DNA of 53,127 nucleotides from Bacteroidota bacterium (GCA_013298545.1 JAAFIA010000023.1:1-53127), one strand, 5' to 3'. Positions 34,396 through 43,441 are shown, counted from the first letter of the stretch. Notes: generated from the letters alone by a model not told the origin. Made by a program: numbers and translations.

Positions 34396-36312
34396 CTAGC
34401 GCGCAATTACCATACGTTTGGTGCTCATCAACCCAGTTTCCAGATCCGTGAAGCGAATCAAATAAACGCCTTCTGCAAGTCCGCTCACATCGATAGTTGA
34501 TGTATCAACTAATTTTTCCGAAAGCACCTCGCGACCAGAAATTTCATAAATCGTATAGCCAACTGAGCGGTCTGTTGCAATACGCACAAGATCCGTTACC
34601 GGATTTGGATATAAATTAACTTCTGGCCCTTGTGTCGGTTCCGCAATTCCTGAAACATCGTACAAATCGCCAAACACCGGACGCATCATCAACGAGCCAT
34701 AAAAAGAAGACGTTAGCCAAGAACCATTTGTATTGTAATAAATTTCTGAAGCATGATTGGTGTTGAAATCCATACCAATGTACAAGCGATCCGGCGCAAG
34801 CTGAACCCAGCCAATGTAATACGTTCCATTCAACACAACCAAACCACTATCAATCGTGTACGTTACAAACCGATTAGGGCCTTCAATCATGTAATTAGGC
34901 GTTTCTCCCGCTTGTTGGTAGATGATAGAACCCGGACGGTTGTTTGCTGCATCATGCGACCATACCGTCAATCGGAATTCGCGCAAATCCACATTCGGTA
35001 AATCTAAAACGGGTAAAAAATACATTTGAATCGCACGTAAAGTATCGGTTACCGATGGCGCCATTGTAAACTTATACGCAAGCTGCGAGTACTGTCCCAG
35101 CAAGCCATACCCAACTTCTGCCGAACCATCATCGTAAGCATAATAGTTGTACATTTTTTGACGGTACGAAACAACTTGTGTATCGGAATTACTCTGTTTC
35201 AAATAATGGCGCACTTCAAAATAACCACTATCGCCACTGATTCCGGGGTAGGAAAATGGTGAAACCGCAGGACTGGCAATGGCAGAAACCGGACAGTAAC
35301 CCGTTCCAACATAAGGTGCTAAATTGGGATCAACAGCGTTTGGATAGCTATACAACAAACTCAAACTAGAATCAAAAACTTTATATGTGTACGTGATGTT
35401 ACTCGCCGCAATTTCGTTGTTGCGAATGGCAATCGGAAAATTCGTGGCCATCATCGACGGTTGAAAATGCGATGCCGGAACAGAATGGTAATTGGCAAGC
35501 AGCGAAGGCGCATCATATACAAACCATTGCCAACGCGAAACCGTATCGTTCATGGTGCGTTGTTTATTCAAATACACATCGTCTAAATGCCAATGATCGT
35601 TGCTACCACAAGTAGAAGCAATATTGCGAAACCGGAATCGGAAACCATTCACAAAATAATCGGGATCATCCATTTTCAACATCACCAAATTGAAATTGGT
35701 ATCGTTTGATGATGGATTAAATCCTTGCGAAAACCAAATTGTTCGCCATCCTTCTACATTGTTCACATTCCACGACGGTACATGAAATTCGAGCACAAAA
35801 GAATCGAGTGGGTTGGGGAAATAACCACGCCCTTCGGCTTGATACCAAAAACTCAAATACAACGAATCTGAAATCTGATTGCCACTCAAATCAATTGCCA
35901 AAGAAGTCAATTCATCGGCACGACCACTTTGATTTACGTTAGAACTCGGCGTATAGGGATAACCATTCCAGCCCAAACCATCAAACGTTGCGATGCCCAA
36001 ATTGACAGGAGCAATCGCCCAGCCACGGTTGATGAATGTACCACCAACACCATAATTCTCGTCCCATAAACTGGTATCCGGTGTATGTGAATCGTACGTG
36101 AAATTATCACGCAGTCCTTTTGGACTAGGGATGGTGATGGTATCGCTGATACTAGCAGCCGAACGTTGCATGCCACGCGCACGTGCATACTCCGCTTGAA
36201 CGGCGTTGATTTGCAAAGGCACGGTTACTTCGCCTGAATTTTGCGCATGCAGACGCGTTGTTAAACCAACAAATAAAAAAAGGCAATAGCGAAACAGGGA
36301 AGAGAATTTCAT
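34396..36312 (-). CDS. T9SS cargo protein, large secreted beta-rich
   Basis: 638 residues. Signal peptide MKFSSLFRYCLFLFVGLTT and cleavage near LHAQN. An early region (DNFTYDSHTPDTSLWDENYG) and paired strands with NHWHLDDVYL near residue 240 resemble the jelly-roll/choice-of-anchor type modules of Bacteroidota cell-surface proteins. The last ~80 residues are a type A sorting domain (NLYPNPVTDLVRIATDRSV, then GLAEGVYLIRF and KRMVIAR). It starts 2 bases after the PASTA gene stop. Ligand and enzymatic activity unknown. Confidence 0.85.
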   Translation of the reverse strand: MKFSSLFRYCLFLFVGLTTRLHAQNSGEVTVPLQINAVQAEYARARGMQRSAASISDTITIPSPKGLRDNFTYDSHTPDTSLWDENYGVGGTFINRGWAIAPVNLGIATFDGLGWNGYPYTPSSNVNQSGRADELTSLAIDLSGNQISDSLYLSFWYQAEGRGYFPNPLDSFVLEFHVPSWNVNNVEGWRTIWFSQGFNPSSNDTNFNLVMLKMDDPDYFVNGFRFRFRNIASTCGSNDHWHLDDVYLNKQRTMNDTVSRWQWFVYDAPSLLANYHSVPASHFQPSMMATNFPIAIRNNEIAASNITYTYKVFDSSLSLLYSYPNAVDPNLAPYVGTGYCPVSAIASPAVSPFSYPGISGDSGYFEVRHYLKQSNSDTQVVSYRQKMYNYYAYDDGSAEVGYGLLGQYSQLAYKFTMAPSVTDTLRAIQMYFLPVLDLPNVDLREFRLTVWSHDAANNRPGSIIYQQAGETPNYMIEGPNRFVTYTIDSGLVVLNGTYYIGWVQLAPDRLYIGMDFNTNHASEIYYNTNGSWLTSSFYGSLMMRPVFGDLYDVSGIAEPTQGPEVNLYPNPVTDLVRIATDRSVGYTIYEISGREVLSEKLVDTSTIDVSGLAEGVYLIRFTDLETGLMSTKRMVIAR

Positions 36313-36314
36313 GC

Positions 36315-37133
36315 TTAATCAGGGTCTTTAGAATCAGTAGTATCTTTTTGTGCGCTCAGTTTAGCACGGTCGTTAGTCAGAAAAAGATCAACTGTTGCGC
36401 CACGCACCAAACGTTTGCCCGGGCCAGATTCCGGCGATTGGTTATAAATCAATGCGGCCAACGTATCGCTCACACCTTTATCCGTAACGAGTACCCATTC
36501 CAAACCTAAATCAACAAGTTTGCCACGCGCTGCACGAAACGTTAATCCATGCAAATCGGGAACAGCCATGCCATCGCCACTTTCGCCAGCACCTTTGCCA
36601 ATGAGAATGGTAATTTTTGAACCTTTCGGAATCATCGTTCCAGGCTCAATGCGTTTACCATTCATCCGTTGTTCAACAACACAACCATTACAAATATCAT
36701 TGGTCATTTGCGACGCATACTCTAAACCATAACTTTCGCAAACCGCAATGGCTTGGCGAAGCGATAAATCTTCGAGTTTCGGCATCGCAATTTTGGGCGG
36801 TACCAGTGCGGTAACGTAGAGGTAAATTTTACGTCCTTTTTTTACCATTGTTCCTTCTTCAGGATCTTGGCGAATGACAACTCCTTTTGGCTTTTTAGCA
36901 TCCCAAAGCGAGTCGATGATTTCATAACTCACTTCTTTGTCCTCAATGAATGCATCGAGGTTGCTAGTTTTTAAGTCCAAGAACTTAGGAACCGGATGTG
37001 TATCACCGTGGCGGGTGTACGAACTCATCCACGTAAAAATGAGCCAAAAGATGAGAACCAAACTAGCAAGCGCAATCGCTAGATTGATCCAAAGGCTACG
37101 TGTTTTGAAAAAGGAAAGCAGATTATGTAACAT
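36315..37133 (-). CDS. PASTA domain membrane protein
   Basis: 272 residues from ATG 37133 (MLHNLLSFFKTRSLWINLAI). A short cytoplasmic head and one transmembrane helix (residues ~16-36) put the rest in the periplasm. Three PASTA modules follow, recognisable by VPKFLDLKTSNLDAFIE, MPKLEDLSLRQAIAVCESYG and VPDLHGLTFRAARGKLVDLG, each ending in a V/I-x-Q-x-P or similar turn. PASTA domains bind peptidoglycan stem peptides or muropeptides. There is no kinase or PBP domain attached. It directly follows the Ddl gene (4-base gap), consistent with a wall-associated job. Confidence 0.87.
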   Translation of the reverse strand: MLHNLLSFFKTRSLWINLAIALASLVLIFWLIFTWMSSYTRHGDTHPVPKFLDLKTSNLDAFIEDKEVSYEIIDSLWDAKKPKGVVIRQDPEEGTMVKKGRKIYLYVTALVPPKIAMPKLEDLSLRQAIAVCESYGLEYASQMTNDICNGCVVEQRMNGKRIEPGTMIPKGSKITILIGKGAGESGDGMAVPDLHGLTFRAARGKLVDLGLEWVLVTDKGVSDTLAALIYNQSPESGPGKRLVRGATVDLFLTNDRAKLSAQKDTTDSKDPD

Positions 37134-37137
37134 AATA

Positions 37138-39858
37138 TTAACGCGCCGCCCCCACAGCATTAGTCGATCGCTGTTTTTTAGCGAAAGCAAATTCAAGGAT
37201 GCGGTCAATAAATTCATACGGTTTGTACTGATCCAATGCGGCTTGGTGGAAAATACACGTGGCCGGAGTCATGCCGGGTAATGAGTTTACTTCAACAAAA
37301 ATGGTTTCAACCGAAAGCGGCGAATTGTAAATTCGTACAAACGCATCAATTCGGGTATAGCCATTGATACCGAGAAGACGGGCGGCCTTGCCCAACGTTG
37401 CCTTTACGTCATCAGAAATTTGCTGACGTTGTTTCGCATCCTGCGCATAGCGCGCTGGTGTAATGTTTTGGCCTTGTCCGGCAAGAAATTTTTCTTCCAA
37501 CGATAACACTTCACCTTCCGAAAGGGCTTCCGACGCTTCAAAAACCTGATAACTCACATTCCCATCGGCATCGTAATGCGTGAGCATACCGCCTGTAACT
37601 TCCAAGAAATGATCGGCATCGCGTTTTGAAATCAACTCTTCAATCAGGAAAACAGGCTTGAGCGGAAATTCTTCTTTGGCTTTGATTTTTAGTGTTGCCG
37701 CTGCTTGCGCATCGAGTGCTTCTTCTTTTCGGAAAATGAGTTGCACAAAGGCTTCCAATTCAGCCATTGTTTTAATTTTCCGAACAGCCGAACTGCAACC
37801 GTCATCCACCGGTTTGGCAATAAACGGCCAGTGAATTTTGACTTCGATTTGTTGCAAAATATCCGCTTTGCGTGTCGTCCAATCGGCTTCGGAAACAAGC
37901 AAATGCTCCGCCACTAAAAAACCGTTCTCGCGCAAAATCTCGTTGGTGCGAAATTTATCAATGGTGATTTCAGAACTTGCTTTATCCGAACCGTTGTAAG
38001 GCAAACCGATGGCTTCCAGTTTTTCCTGAATGGCGCCATCTTCGCCCGGACGGCCATGCAAGGCAATAAACACCACATCGCATAACTGCGCCAAATCGGA
38101 ATACGAAATGCGGCGTGGTGCTGCAAGCGCTTGCGCCGAAGCATACGTGTGTGTGATGGTTGAGCAAGAATCAATAATCTGCTGAACAACCGGATGCACA
38201 TGCCAATGGTCAATTTTTTCTTTGATGTCATCGGCATTGTCTTTCAACAAGGCATTGATTGGAATCTGATACAACTGATGGTCGTCCGAATTTCCAGTCA
38301 GAAAAATTGGAACAGGTGCATACTTCGACGACGATGCTAATTTCTCGTAAATATTGCGACCACTTTCGACCGAAATATGACGTTCCGAAGAATAACCGCC
38401 AAGAACAACAGCAACACGTGTTTTGGTATCGCTTTGCTGACGCGCTTGGTGCATGGCCGCATCGAGTTGTGATAACAACAAATCGTAGCGGCCACCAAAT
38501 TTATCGGCGCGAATACGTTGCTGAATCGACGTGCGCAAAATAAACGTCAAAAACTGCGACGGATTAAGTCCAATTTCGGCTGCTTGATGAAAGAAAAAAG
38601 AAGAGGGCATCATGCCCGAAGTCGTATTCGGATCGTTTAGGAAAATTTTTCCTTCATCCGTAATAAATCCATCAATGCGGGCATACACATCGAAACGCAA
38701 TGCAACAAACAAGCGCTCGCATTCTTGGCGAATGGCTTGAATGGTGGCATCGGGCAATTCGATGGGTGTAATTTTTCGGGAGAGACCCGGTAAGTATTTT
38801 GAGCGGTAATCAAAGAGTTCTTTGCCTTTTCTGATTTCGGTGGGCGGAAGCGCAACAGGCAAGCCATTTTCATCTTGTACAACAATGCATGAAAATTCTT
38901 TTCCAGCAATAAAACCTTCCACCAAAACTTCGCTTTCAGCATCGCGCGAAGCCAGCAAAACAGCTTGTTGCGAATGATTGAAATGAGCTGTCAAGGCTGC
39001 TTGCAAAGCATCGGGATGATATATTGTTTGTTCGGCACTACCATCGGAAGTGAATACAAGTGGCAGGCCAATGCCTTCACGAATATCGGTAAGTGTGCGT
39101 ACTAAATTGGTTTGATCTGCCGCCGAAAGCCCTGTCCACGCAGCATGGGTGAGCGTACGCGTAAAAAAACTTTTATTGACTGCTTCGCAAAAAGCGGCTT
39201 CCGAATCTTGATGTAAAATCGAAATACCAATAGACGAACCTTGCGTTGCAGCTTTCACCACCAAAGGGAAACCAATCTCTGCTTTTGCGCGAGTATAACC
39301 CGCTTGCTGATTCGTAAACCAGTGAGTACGATCAATTGTTAGGAATTTTGGCGAAGCAAAACCAGCATTGACCATCAGTTTTTTCTGAACAGCTTTGTCA
39401 ATGCCAATCGCTGAAGGTAGTAGCCCGCTTCCAGAATAAGGAATGCCGAGGTATTCGAGCAAGCCTTGAATGCGGCCATCTTCGCCGTATGGGCCATGCA
39501 AACATAGAAATGCAAAATCCATGATGGAGCGCATATCATCTGTTGCTAAGACCTTGCCTATTTGCGAAGCCATAGCCACTTGCAATGCAGCATCTGGATT
39601 TAAACTTTCAGCATAAATCTGAAAATCGCCTGCTGAATGTGGAACGCGGTCGAGTGGGGGATAGAAGTCGCGGATGCTTCCTTTGTAAACATATTCCCAA
39701 TCGAGGAGGATAAAACGCCCGAAACTATCAACAAAAACAGGAATAGCCTCAAATAGCGATTTATCTAGATTATCGTAAACCGTGCGTCCGCCAGCGAATG
39801 ATATTTCACGCTCTTTGGAAACGCCGCCAAAAAAGATTCCTACGCGGATTTTAGTCAT
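37138..39858 (-). CDS. Double-length D-alanine--D-alanine ligase (two fused ATP-grasp Ddl modules)
   Basis: 906 residues from ATG 39858; ordinary Ddl has ~310-370. Module 1 (1-475): GGVSKERE 11-18, LHGPYGEDG 120-128, VVKAATQGSSIG 200-211, omega-loop DYRSKYLPG 350-358, YARIDGF 392-398, and the Mg-binding segment is DPNTTSGMM 409-417 in place of the usual E-x-N-x-x-PGMT. Module 2 (480-906): GGYSSER 487-493, LHGRPGEDG 600-608, YTRIDAF 834-840 and a canonical EVNSLPGMT 856-864, but the ATP loop reads DDGCSSAVRK and no DYxxKY is present. Each half thus lacks something the other has. It makes D-Ala-D-Ala for peptidoglycan precursors; PASTA and M23 genes follow in the operon. An upstream ATG at 39897 is possible. 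Confidence 0.87.
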   Translation of the reverse strand: MTKIRVGIFFGGVSKEREISFAGGRTVYDNLDKSLFEAIPVFVDSFGRFILLDWEYVYKGSIRDFYPPLDRVPHSAGDFQIYAESLNPDAALQVAMASQIGKVLATDDMRSIMDFAFLCLHGPYGEDGRIQGLLEYLGIPYSGSGLLPSAIGIDKAVQKKLMVNAGFASPKFLTIDRTHWFTNQQAGYTRAKAEIGFPLVVKAATQGSSIGISILHQDSEAAFCEAVNKSFFTRTLTHAAWTGLSAADQTNLVRTLTDIREGIGLPLVFTSDGSAEQTIYHPDALQAALTAHFNHSQQAVLLASRDAESEVLVEGFIAGKEFSCIVVQDENGLPVALPPTEIRKGKELFDYRSKYLPGLSRKITPIELPDATIQAIRQECERLFVALRFDVYARIDGFITDEGKIFLNDPNTTSGMMPSSFFFHQAAEIGLNPSQFLTFILRTSIQQRIRADKFGGRYDLLLSQLDAAMHQARQQSDTKTRVAVVLGGYSSERHISVESGRNIYEKLASSSKYAPVPIFLTGNSDDHQLYQIPINALLKDNADDIKEKIDHWHVHPVVQQIIDSCSTITHTYASAQALAAPRRISYSDLAQLCDVVFIALHGRPGEDGAIQEKLEAIGLPYNGSDKASSEITIDKFRTNEILRENGFLVAEHLLVSEADWTTRKADILQQIEVKIHWPFIAKPVDDGCSSAVRKIKTMAELEAFVQLIFRKEEALDAQAAATLKIKAKEEFPLKPVFLIEELISKRDADHFLEVTGGMLTHYDADGNVSYQVFEASEALSEGEVLSLEEKFLAGQGQNITPARYAQDAKQRQQISDDVKATLGKAARLLGINGYTRIDAFVRIYNSPLSVETIFVEVNSLPGMTPATCIFHQAALDQYKPYEFIDRILEFAFAKKQRSTNAVGAAR

Positions 39859-39864
39859 ACCTTG

Positions 39865-39872
39865 CAAAGGTA
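39865..39872 (-). promoter_or_regulatory. Candidate -7 box directly before ddl
   Basis: Minus strand TACCTTTG matches TAnnTTTG only six bases before the ATG at 39858, which would give a leaderless or near-leaderless mRNA. It makes the longer start at 39897 less likely. No -33 TTTG. Confidence 0.4.
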
Positions 39873-39928
39873 ACGATTTGAGCCATTTATGAAGCATGGG
39901 AGAACCTGCTTTTTGAGTGCTTTATGGG

Positions 39929-40009
39929 TTCTTTTGAACAAGTGTGTATCTATTTTTCATAAATGATTTTTTGGGGGGGCGAAAATGAACAAATTTGCAC
40001 CGCGATTGT
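39929..40009. repeat. Direct repeat, copy 1, left of the vapBC-like module
   Basis: 81 bases matching 40738-40818 without gaps, 9 mismatches by eye. The last 40 bases (GGGCGAAAATGAACAAATTT core, ending GCGATTGT) are the best conserved. Confidence 0.85.
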
Positions 40010-40034
40010 CGATCAAAATCCCCGAAAGATTTTT

Positions 40035-40042
40035 TATATTTG
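40035..40042 (+). promoter_or_regulatory. Candidate -7 box for the antitoxin gene
   Basis: TATATTTG, exact TAnnTTTG, 49 bases before the antitoxin ATG. Confidence 0.45.
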
Positions 40043-40091
40043 TATAATAAGTTGATCTCAAAAAAGATTGCTAACTTGTTATTCCTTTTTC

Positions 40092-40313
40092 ATGGAAACA
40101 ACCGTAACTGTAGAAATAATTAAAGCACTTCTCAATCTCTCGGAGAGAAAACAAAATCGCGTACTTGCATTTATCAATGACCTCTCGCAAGAAAAATCAT
40201 ACTCAGGCAAAGAATTAAAAAAATATGCTGGTTCGTTTTCGAAGAACGACGTTCAAGAAATGAAAAAAGCAATTGAAACTGGTTGCGAGAATATTGATCG
40301 TAATGAGTGGTAA
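40092..40313 (+). CDS. VapB-type antitoxin (DUF2281-like)
   Basis: 73 residues from ATG 40092 (METTVTVEIIKALLNLS). Helical N-terminus, then SERKQNRVLAFINDLS, and a tail KKYAGSFSKNDVQEMKKAIE-TGCENIDRNEW that resembles the toxin-wrapping C-terminus of antitoxins paired with VapC in Bacteroidota. It overlaps the toxin frame by 11 bases (toxin ATG 40303), the usual arrangement for coupled translation. The antitoxin frame is intact while the toxin frame is not. Confidence 0.75.
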   Translation: METTVTVEIIKALLNLSERKQNRVLAFINDLSQEKSYSGKELKKYAGSFSKNDVQEMKKAIETGCENIDRNEW

Positions 40314-40695
40314 CGCGATTTTGCTTGATACTAATTTCGTAATTGCGCTATTTTCTGGAGAAAAAGCCGCCGTTTAAAAAATTGATTTGTACGATAACGT
40401 ATTTCTTTCCACAACCATTGCTGGTGAATTGTATTACGGTGCCGAAAACTCATCACGCAAGAAAGATAATATTCGAAGAATAGATCATTTTGTTGAAGAT
40501 TGCCTTGTTTTGCCCATTGATATTGATACGGCTAAAAAATATGCTGTAATAAAAGCAAAACTCAAAATCATTGGAAAACCAATACCTGAAAATGATATTT
40601 GGATTGCCGCAATTTCGCTACAATATAATTTGCCGATCGCTACTCGTGATCAACATTTCAACGTAATTGATGACATAAAGCTAGTTACTTGGTAA
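40303..40695 (+). pseudogene. vapC: VapC-type PIN-domain toxin interrupted by an in-frame stop
   Basis: The 130-residue PIN-domain frame runs from ATG 40303 to the stop at 40695, but codon 25 is TAA (40375-40377). Both sides read as VapC in the same frame: MSGNAILLDTNFVIALFSG before it, and STTIAGELYYGAENS, KPIPENDIWIAAISLQYNL and ATRDQHF after it. The four acidic residues of the RNase site are present on the two sides (Asp9; Glu in GELYYG; Asp in ENDIW; Asp in TRDQ). Restart at TTG 40387 would lose Asp9. A CAA-to-TAA change would explain it. Probably an inactive toxin unless the stop is read through or is a sequencing error. Confidence 0.85.
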
Positions 40696-40737
40696 TTTTC
40701 GGATTGTTTGATCAAACTAAATTTGCATTCACATCCC

Positions 40738-40818
40738 TTCTTTAAAACAAGCATTGATCTATTTTTCATAAATGATTTTTTTGAGGGGCGAAAATGAACA
40801 AATTTGTACCGCGATTGT
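40738..40818. repeat. Direct repeat, copy 2, right of the vapBC-like module
   Basis: Partner of 39929-40009, ending 29 bases before the TonB receptor start. A perfect 12-base palindrome GTTTGATCAAAC lies just to its left at 40706-40717. Confidence 0.85.
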
Positions 40819-40847
40819 TTTTATTACATCCAAACTAACTATTTCCT

Positions 40848-43238
40848 GTGAATCGTTTTTTCTTCATTTTTACACTGTTTGCTTTGCTTTTTTTGCAACA
40901 GGCAAACGCACAAACCGGAATTATTCGCGGTAAAGTTACCGATGCGGCAACCAATGAACCCATTCCTTTTGCCATTGTTTCCCTAGAAGGGACTTCGATT
41001 GGTATGGCCTGCAATATTGAAGGCGTTTATGAATTGAAAAACCTGAATCCGGGTTTGTACAATGTTCAGGCAAAAGTCATTGGTTATAAATCGCAAACGG
41101 TTTACGAAATTCAAGTAACGAATGTCAAAGCCGCGGAAGCTAATTTTGCGCTCGAAGCCGATGTCAATAAATCCGATACGGTTGTGATTCAAGCATCGCC
41201 ATTCAACAAAACGGCTGAAAGTCCAGTTTCGTTGCGCACCATTGGTGTGGCCGAAATTGAACGCAATCCGGGTGGTAATCGTGATATTTCGAAAGCCATC
41301 CAATCTTTGCCTGGCGTCGCTTCGTCAAACGCCTTCCGCAACGACATCATCATTCGCGGTGGTGCGCCAAACGAAAACCGGTTTTTTCTCGATGGTGTTG
41401 AAGTTCCAAACATCAACCACTTTGCTACGCAAGGTGCTTCTGGCGGACCAGTAGGCATGATCAATGTCAATTTTATTCGGGAAGTTGATTTTTATTCGGG
41501 TGCGTTTCCTGCTATGCGTGGCAATGCAATGAGTTCGGTCTTTGATTTTAAAATGAAGGATGGAAATGCCGATAAACTCATTACCACTGCAACCATTGGC
41601 GCATCTGATTTTGGAATTACGTTTGATGGACCAATTGGAAAACGAACCAATTTTATTTTCTCGGCACGACGTTCGTATCTGCAATTTCTATTCAAAGCAC
41701 TTGAATTGCCTTTTCTTCCTATTTACAACGATTTTCAACTCAAGACCAAAACGAAAATTGGTGAAAAAGGCGAATTGAGTTTTATTGGATTAGGTGCAAT
41801 CGACAATTTTGAACTTAACCTCGATGCCAATGAAACCGAAGATCAGAAATATTTATTAGGCAATCTTCCCGTTTACCAACAATGGAATTATACAAACGGT
41901 TTGACCTATCGCCACAACCGCGACGATGGGTATTTGTTTTTTGTATTGAGCCGAAACATGTTGAACAATACAATCACAAAATACGTCAACAACGATGAAA
42001 GTTCGATTGATAACCTCATTCAGAATTATAAATCGCAAGAGAGCGAAAATAAATTCCGATTCGAGCAAGTGATTTATAAAAAGACTTGGAAATTTTCTTA
42101 CGGTACAGGTACTGAACGTGTTCGTTTTACAAGCGATACCTACCAGAAAGTCGCTTTACCTTTTGGTGTTTACACCTTTGATTACGAGTCGAAATTAGCG
42201 TTTCAGAAATACAGTTTGTTTGCGCAAGTGAGCCGTAAAATGATGGAAGAGCGTTTGACGCTTTCGGCTGGCTTACGCACAGATTTCTCAGATTATTCCA
42301 AAGAGATGAGTAATCCGCTTGATCAGCTATCGCCGCGTGTATCGCTTGCGTTTGCGGTAACGGAGAAAATCGCCATCAACATCAATGTAGGTCGTTATTA
42401 TCAGCTTCCGGCTTATACCGTTTTGGGCTATCGCGATACGGCCAATCAACTCGTCAATAAAAACAATGGTGTGAAGTATATCCGGTGCGATCATTTGGTT
42501 GCGGGTATTGAAATTGCACCTTGGAACAATGCAAAAATTACGATCGAAGGGTTTTATAAAATTTATCAGCACTATCCTTTCTTGCTCACCGATTCAATTA
42601 GTTTGGCCAATCTCGGTGTTGATTTTGGGGTGATTGGTAATGCGCCGGTTACATCAACATCGAACGGACGGAGTTATGGCGCGGAGTTTTTAATTCAGCA
42701 AAAATTATTCAAAGGATTTTATGGTATTGCGGCGCTTACATTGGTACGCAGCGAGTTTAAAACAAAGAATGATGTGTATGCGCCATCGGCTTGGGACAAT
42801 CGTTTTATTGTAGCGTTGACGGCTGGGAAAAAATTCAAAAAGAATTGGGAATTGGGCGTGCGTTGGCGTGTGCAGGGGGGAACACCGTTTACTCCTTACA
42901 ATGTTGCTTTATCGTCGCTTAAAACGAGTTGGGATATTACTGGTCGCGGTATTCCTGATTACGATCGGTTGAATGCGAGTCGCTTGAGTACATTCCATCA
43001 AATGGATGTTCGTGTTGATAAAAAATGGTTTTTGAAAAAATTCTCGATCAACTTGTATATCGACATTCAAAATGTTTACGGTGCGAAACAACAGAGTGCG
43101 CCTATTCTAACGGTTGAACGCGATAGCAATGGCAATCCTGTAACCGATCCCAATAATCCGAACGCATATAAAACCTATTTCATCAATCAAGTGAGTGGAA
43201 ATTCGCTGCCAACCATTGGTTTGATTGTGGAGTTTTAG
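40848..43238 (+). CDS. TonB-dependent outer membrane receptor
   Basis: 796 residues from GTG 40848 (MNRFFFIFTLFALLFLQQAN, then AQ). Residues ~23-110 are a CarboxypepD_reg-like domain (GIIRGKVTDAATNEPIPFAI, SLEGTSIG, NLNPGLYNVQAKVIGY), followed by the plug (SLRTIGVAEIERNPGGNRDI, then SLPGVASSNAFRNDIIIRGG) and a 22-strand-type barrel. No SusD partner is next to it, so it is more likely an iron, cobalamin or peptide receptor than a glycan one. Energy comes from TonB-ExbBD elsewhere. The stop is followed by a 9-bp GC-rich hairpin (43246-43269) without a T-run. Confidence 0.9.
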   Translation: MNRFFFIFTLFALLFLQQANAQTGIIRGKVTDAATNEPIPFAIVSLEGTSIGMACNIEGVYELKNLNPGLYNVQAKVIGYKSQTVYEIQVTNVKAAEANFALEADVNKSDTVVIQASPFNKTAESPVSLRTIGVAEIERNPGGNRDISKAIQSLPGVASSNAFRNDIIIRGGAPNENRFFLDGVEVPNINHFATQGASGGPVGMINVNFIREVDFYSGAFPAMRGNAMSSVFDFKMKDGNADKLITTATIGASDFGITFDGPIGKRTNFIFSARRSYLQFLFKALELPFLPIYNDFQLKTKTKIGEKGELSFIGLGAIDNFELNLDANETEDQKYLLGNLPVYQQWNYTNGLTYRHNRDDGYLFFVLSRNMLNNTITKYVNNDESSIDNLIQNYKSQESENKFRFEQVIYKKTWKFSYGTGTERVRFTSDTYQKVALPFGVYTFDYESKLAFQKYSLFAQVSRKMMEERLTLSAGLRTDFSDYSKEMSNPLDQLSPRVSLAFAVTEKIAININVGRYYQLPAYTVLGYRDTANQLVNKNNGVKYIRCDHLVAGIEIAPWNNAKITIEGFYKIYQHYPFLLTDSISLANLGVDFGVIGNAPVTSTSNGRSYGAEFLIQQKLFKGFYGIAALTLVRSEFKTKNDVYAPSAWDNRFIVALTAGKKFKKNWELGVRWRVQGGTPFTPYNVALSSLKTSWDITGRGIPDYDRLNASRLSTFHQMDVRVDKKWFLKKFSINLYIDIQNVYGAKQQSAPILTVERDSNGNPVTDPNNPNAYKTYFINQVSGNSLPTIGLIVEF

Positions 43239-43320
43239 GGTGTTTGGTTGCTGGAAAATTCTAGCAACCCGAAATCCTATTTAAATTTTAAACAGCCTCT
43301 GAGTTTTTTTATAGTATTTA

Positions 43321-43352
43321 TTTGACTTCTAGTTATTGAGGTTATATATTTG
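43321..43352 (+). promoter_or_regulatory. Promoter of the Panacea module
   Basis: TTTG (43321-43324), 20-base spacer, TATATTTG (43345-43352), close to full consensus. The first ATG of the module follows at 43442, leaving a long ~85-base leader. Confidence 0.65.
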
Positions 43353-43441
43353 TGTATTCATATTTGAGGTAGCATTGCTAATTATTAACTTTATTGTAGC
43401 ATCATTTCTTACTTATATTTATAAACCGTTCTTCACTCAGC

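Noticed and set aside
40387-40695. Stand-alone 102-codon PIN protein from TTG 40387
   Set aside because: Lacks the first catalytic Asp, which is present in frame upstream of the TAA; better explained as a broken vapC.
39929-40818. Insertion sequence around the toxin-antitoxin module
   Set aside because: No transposase and no terminal inverted repeats; only direct repeats are present.
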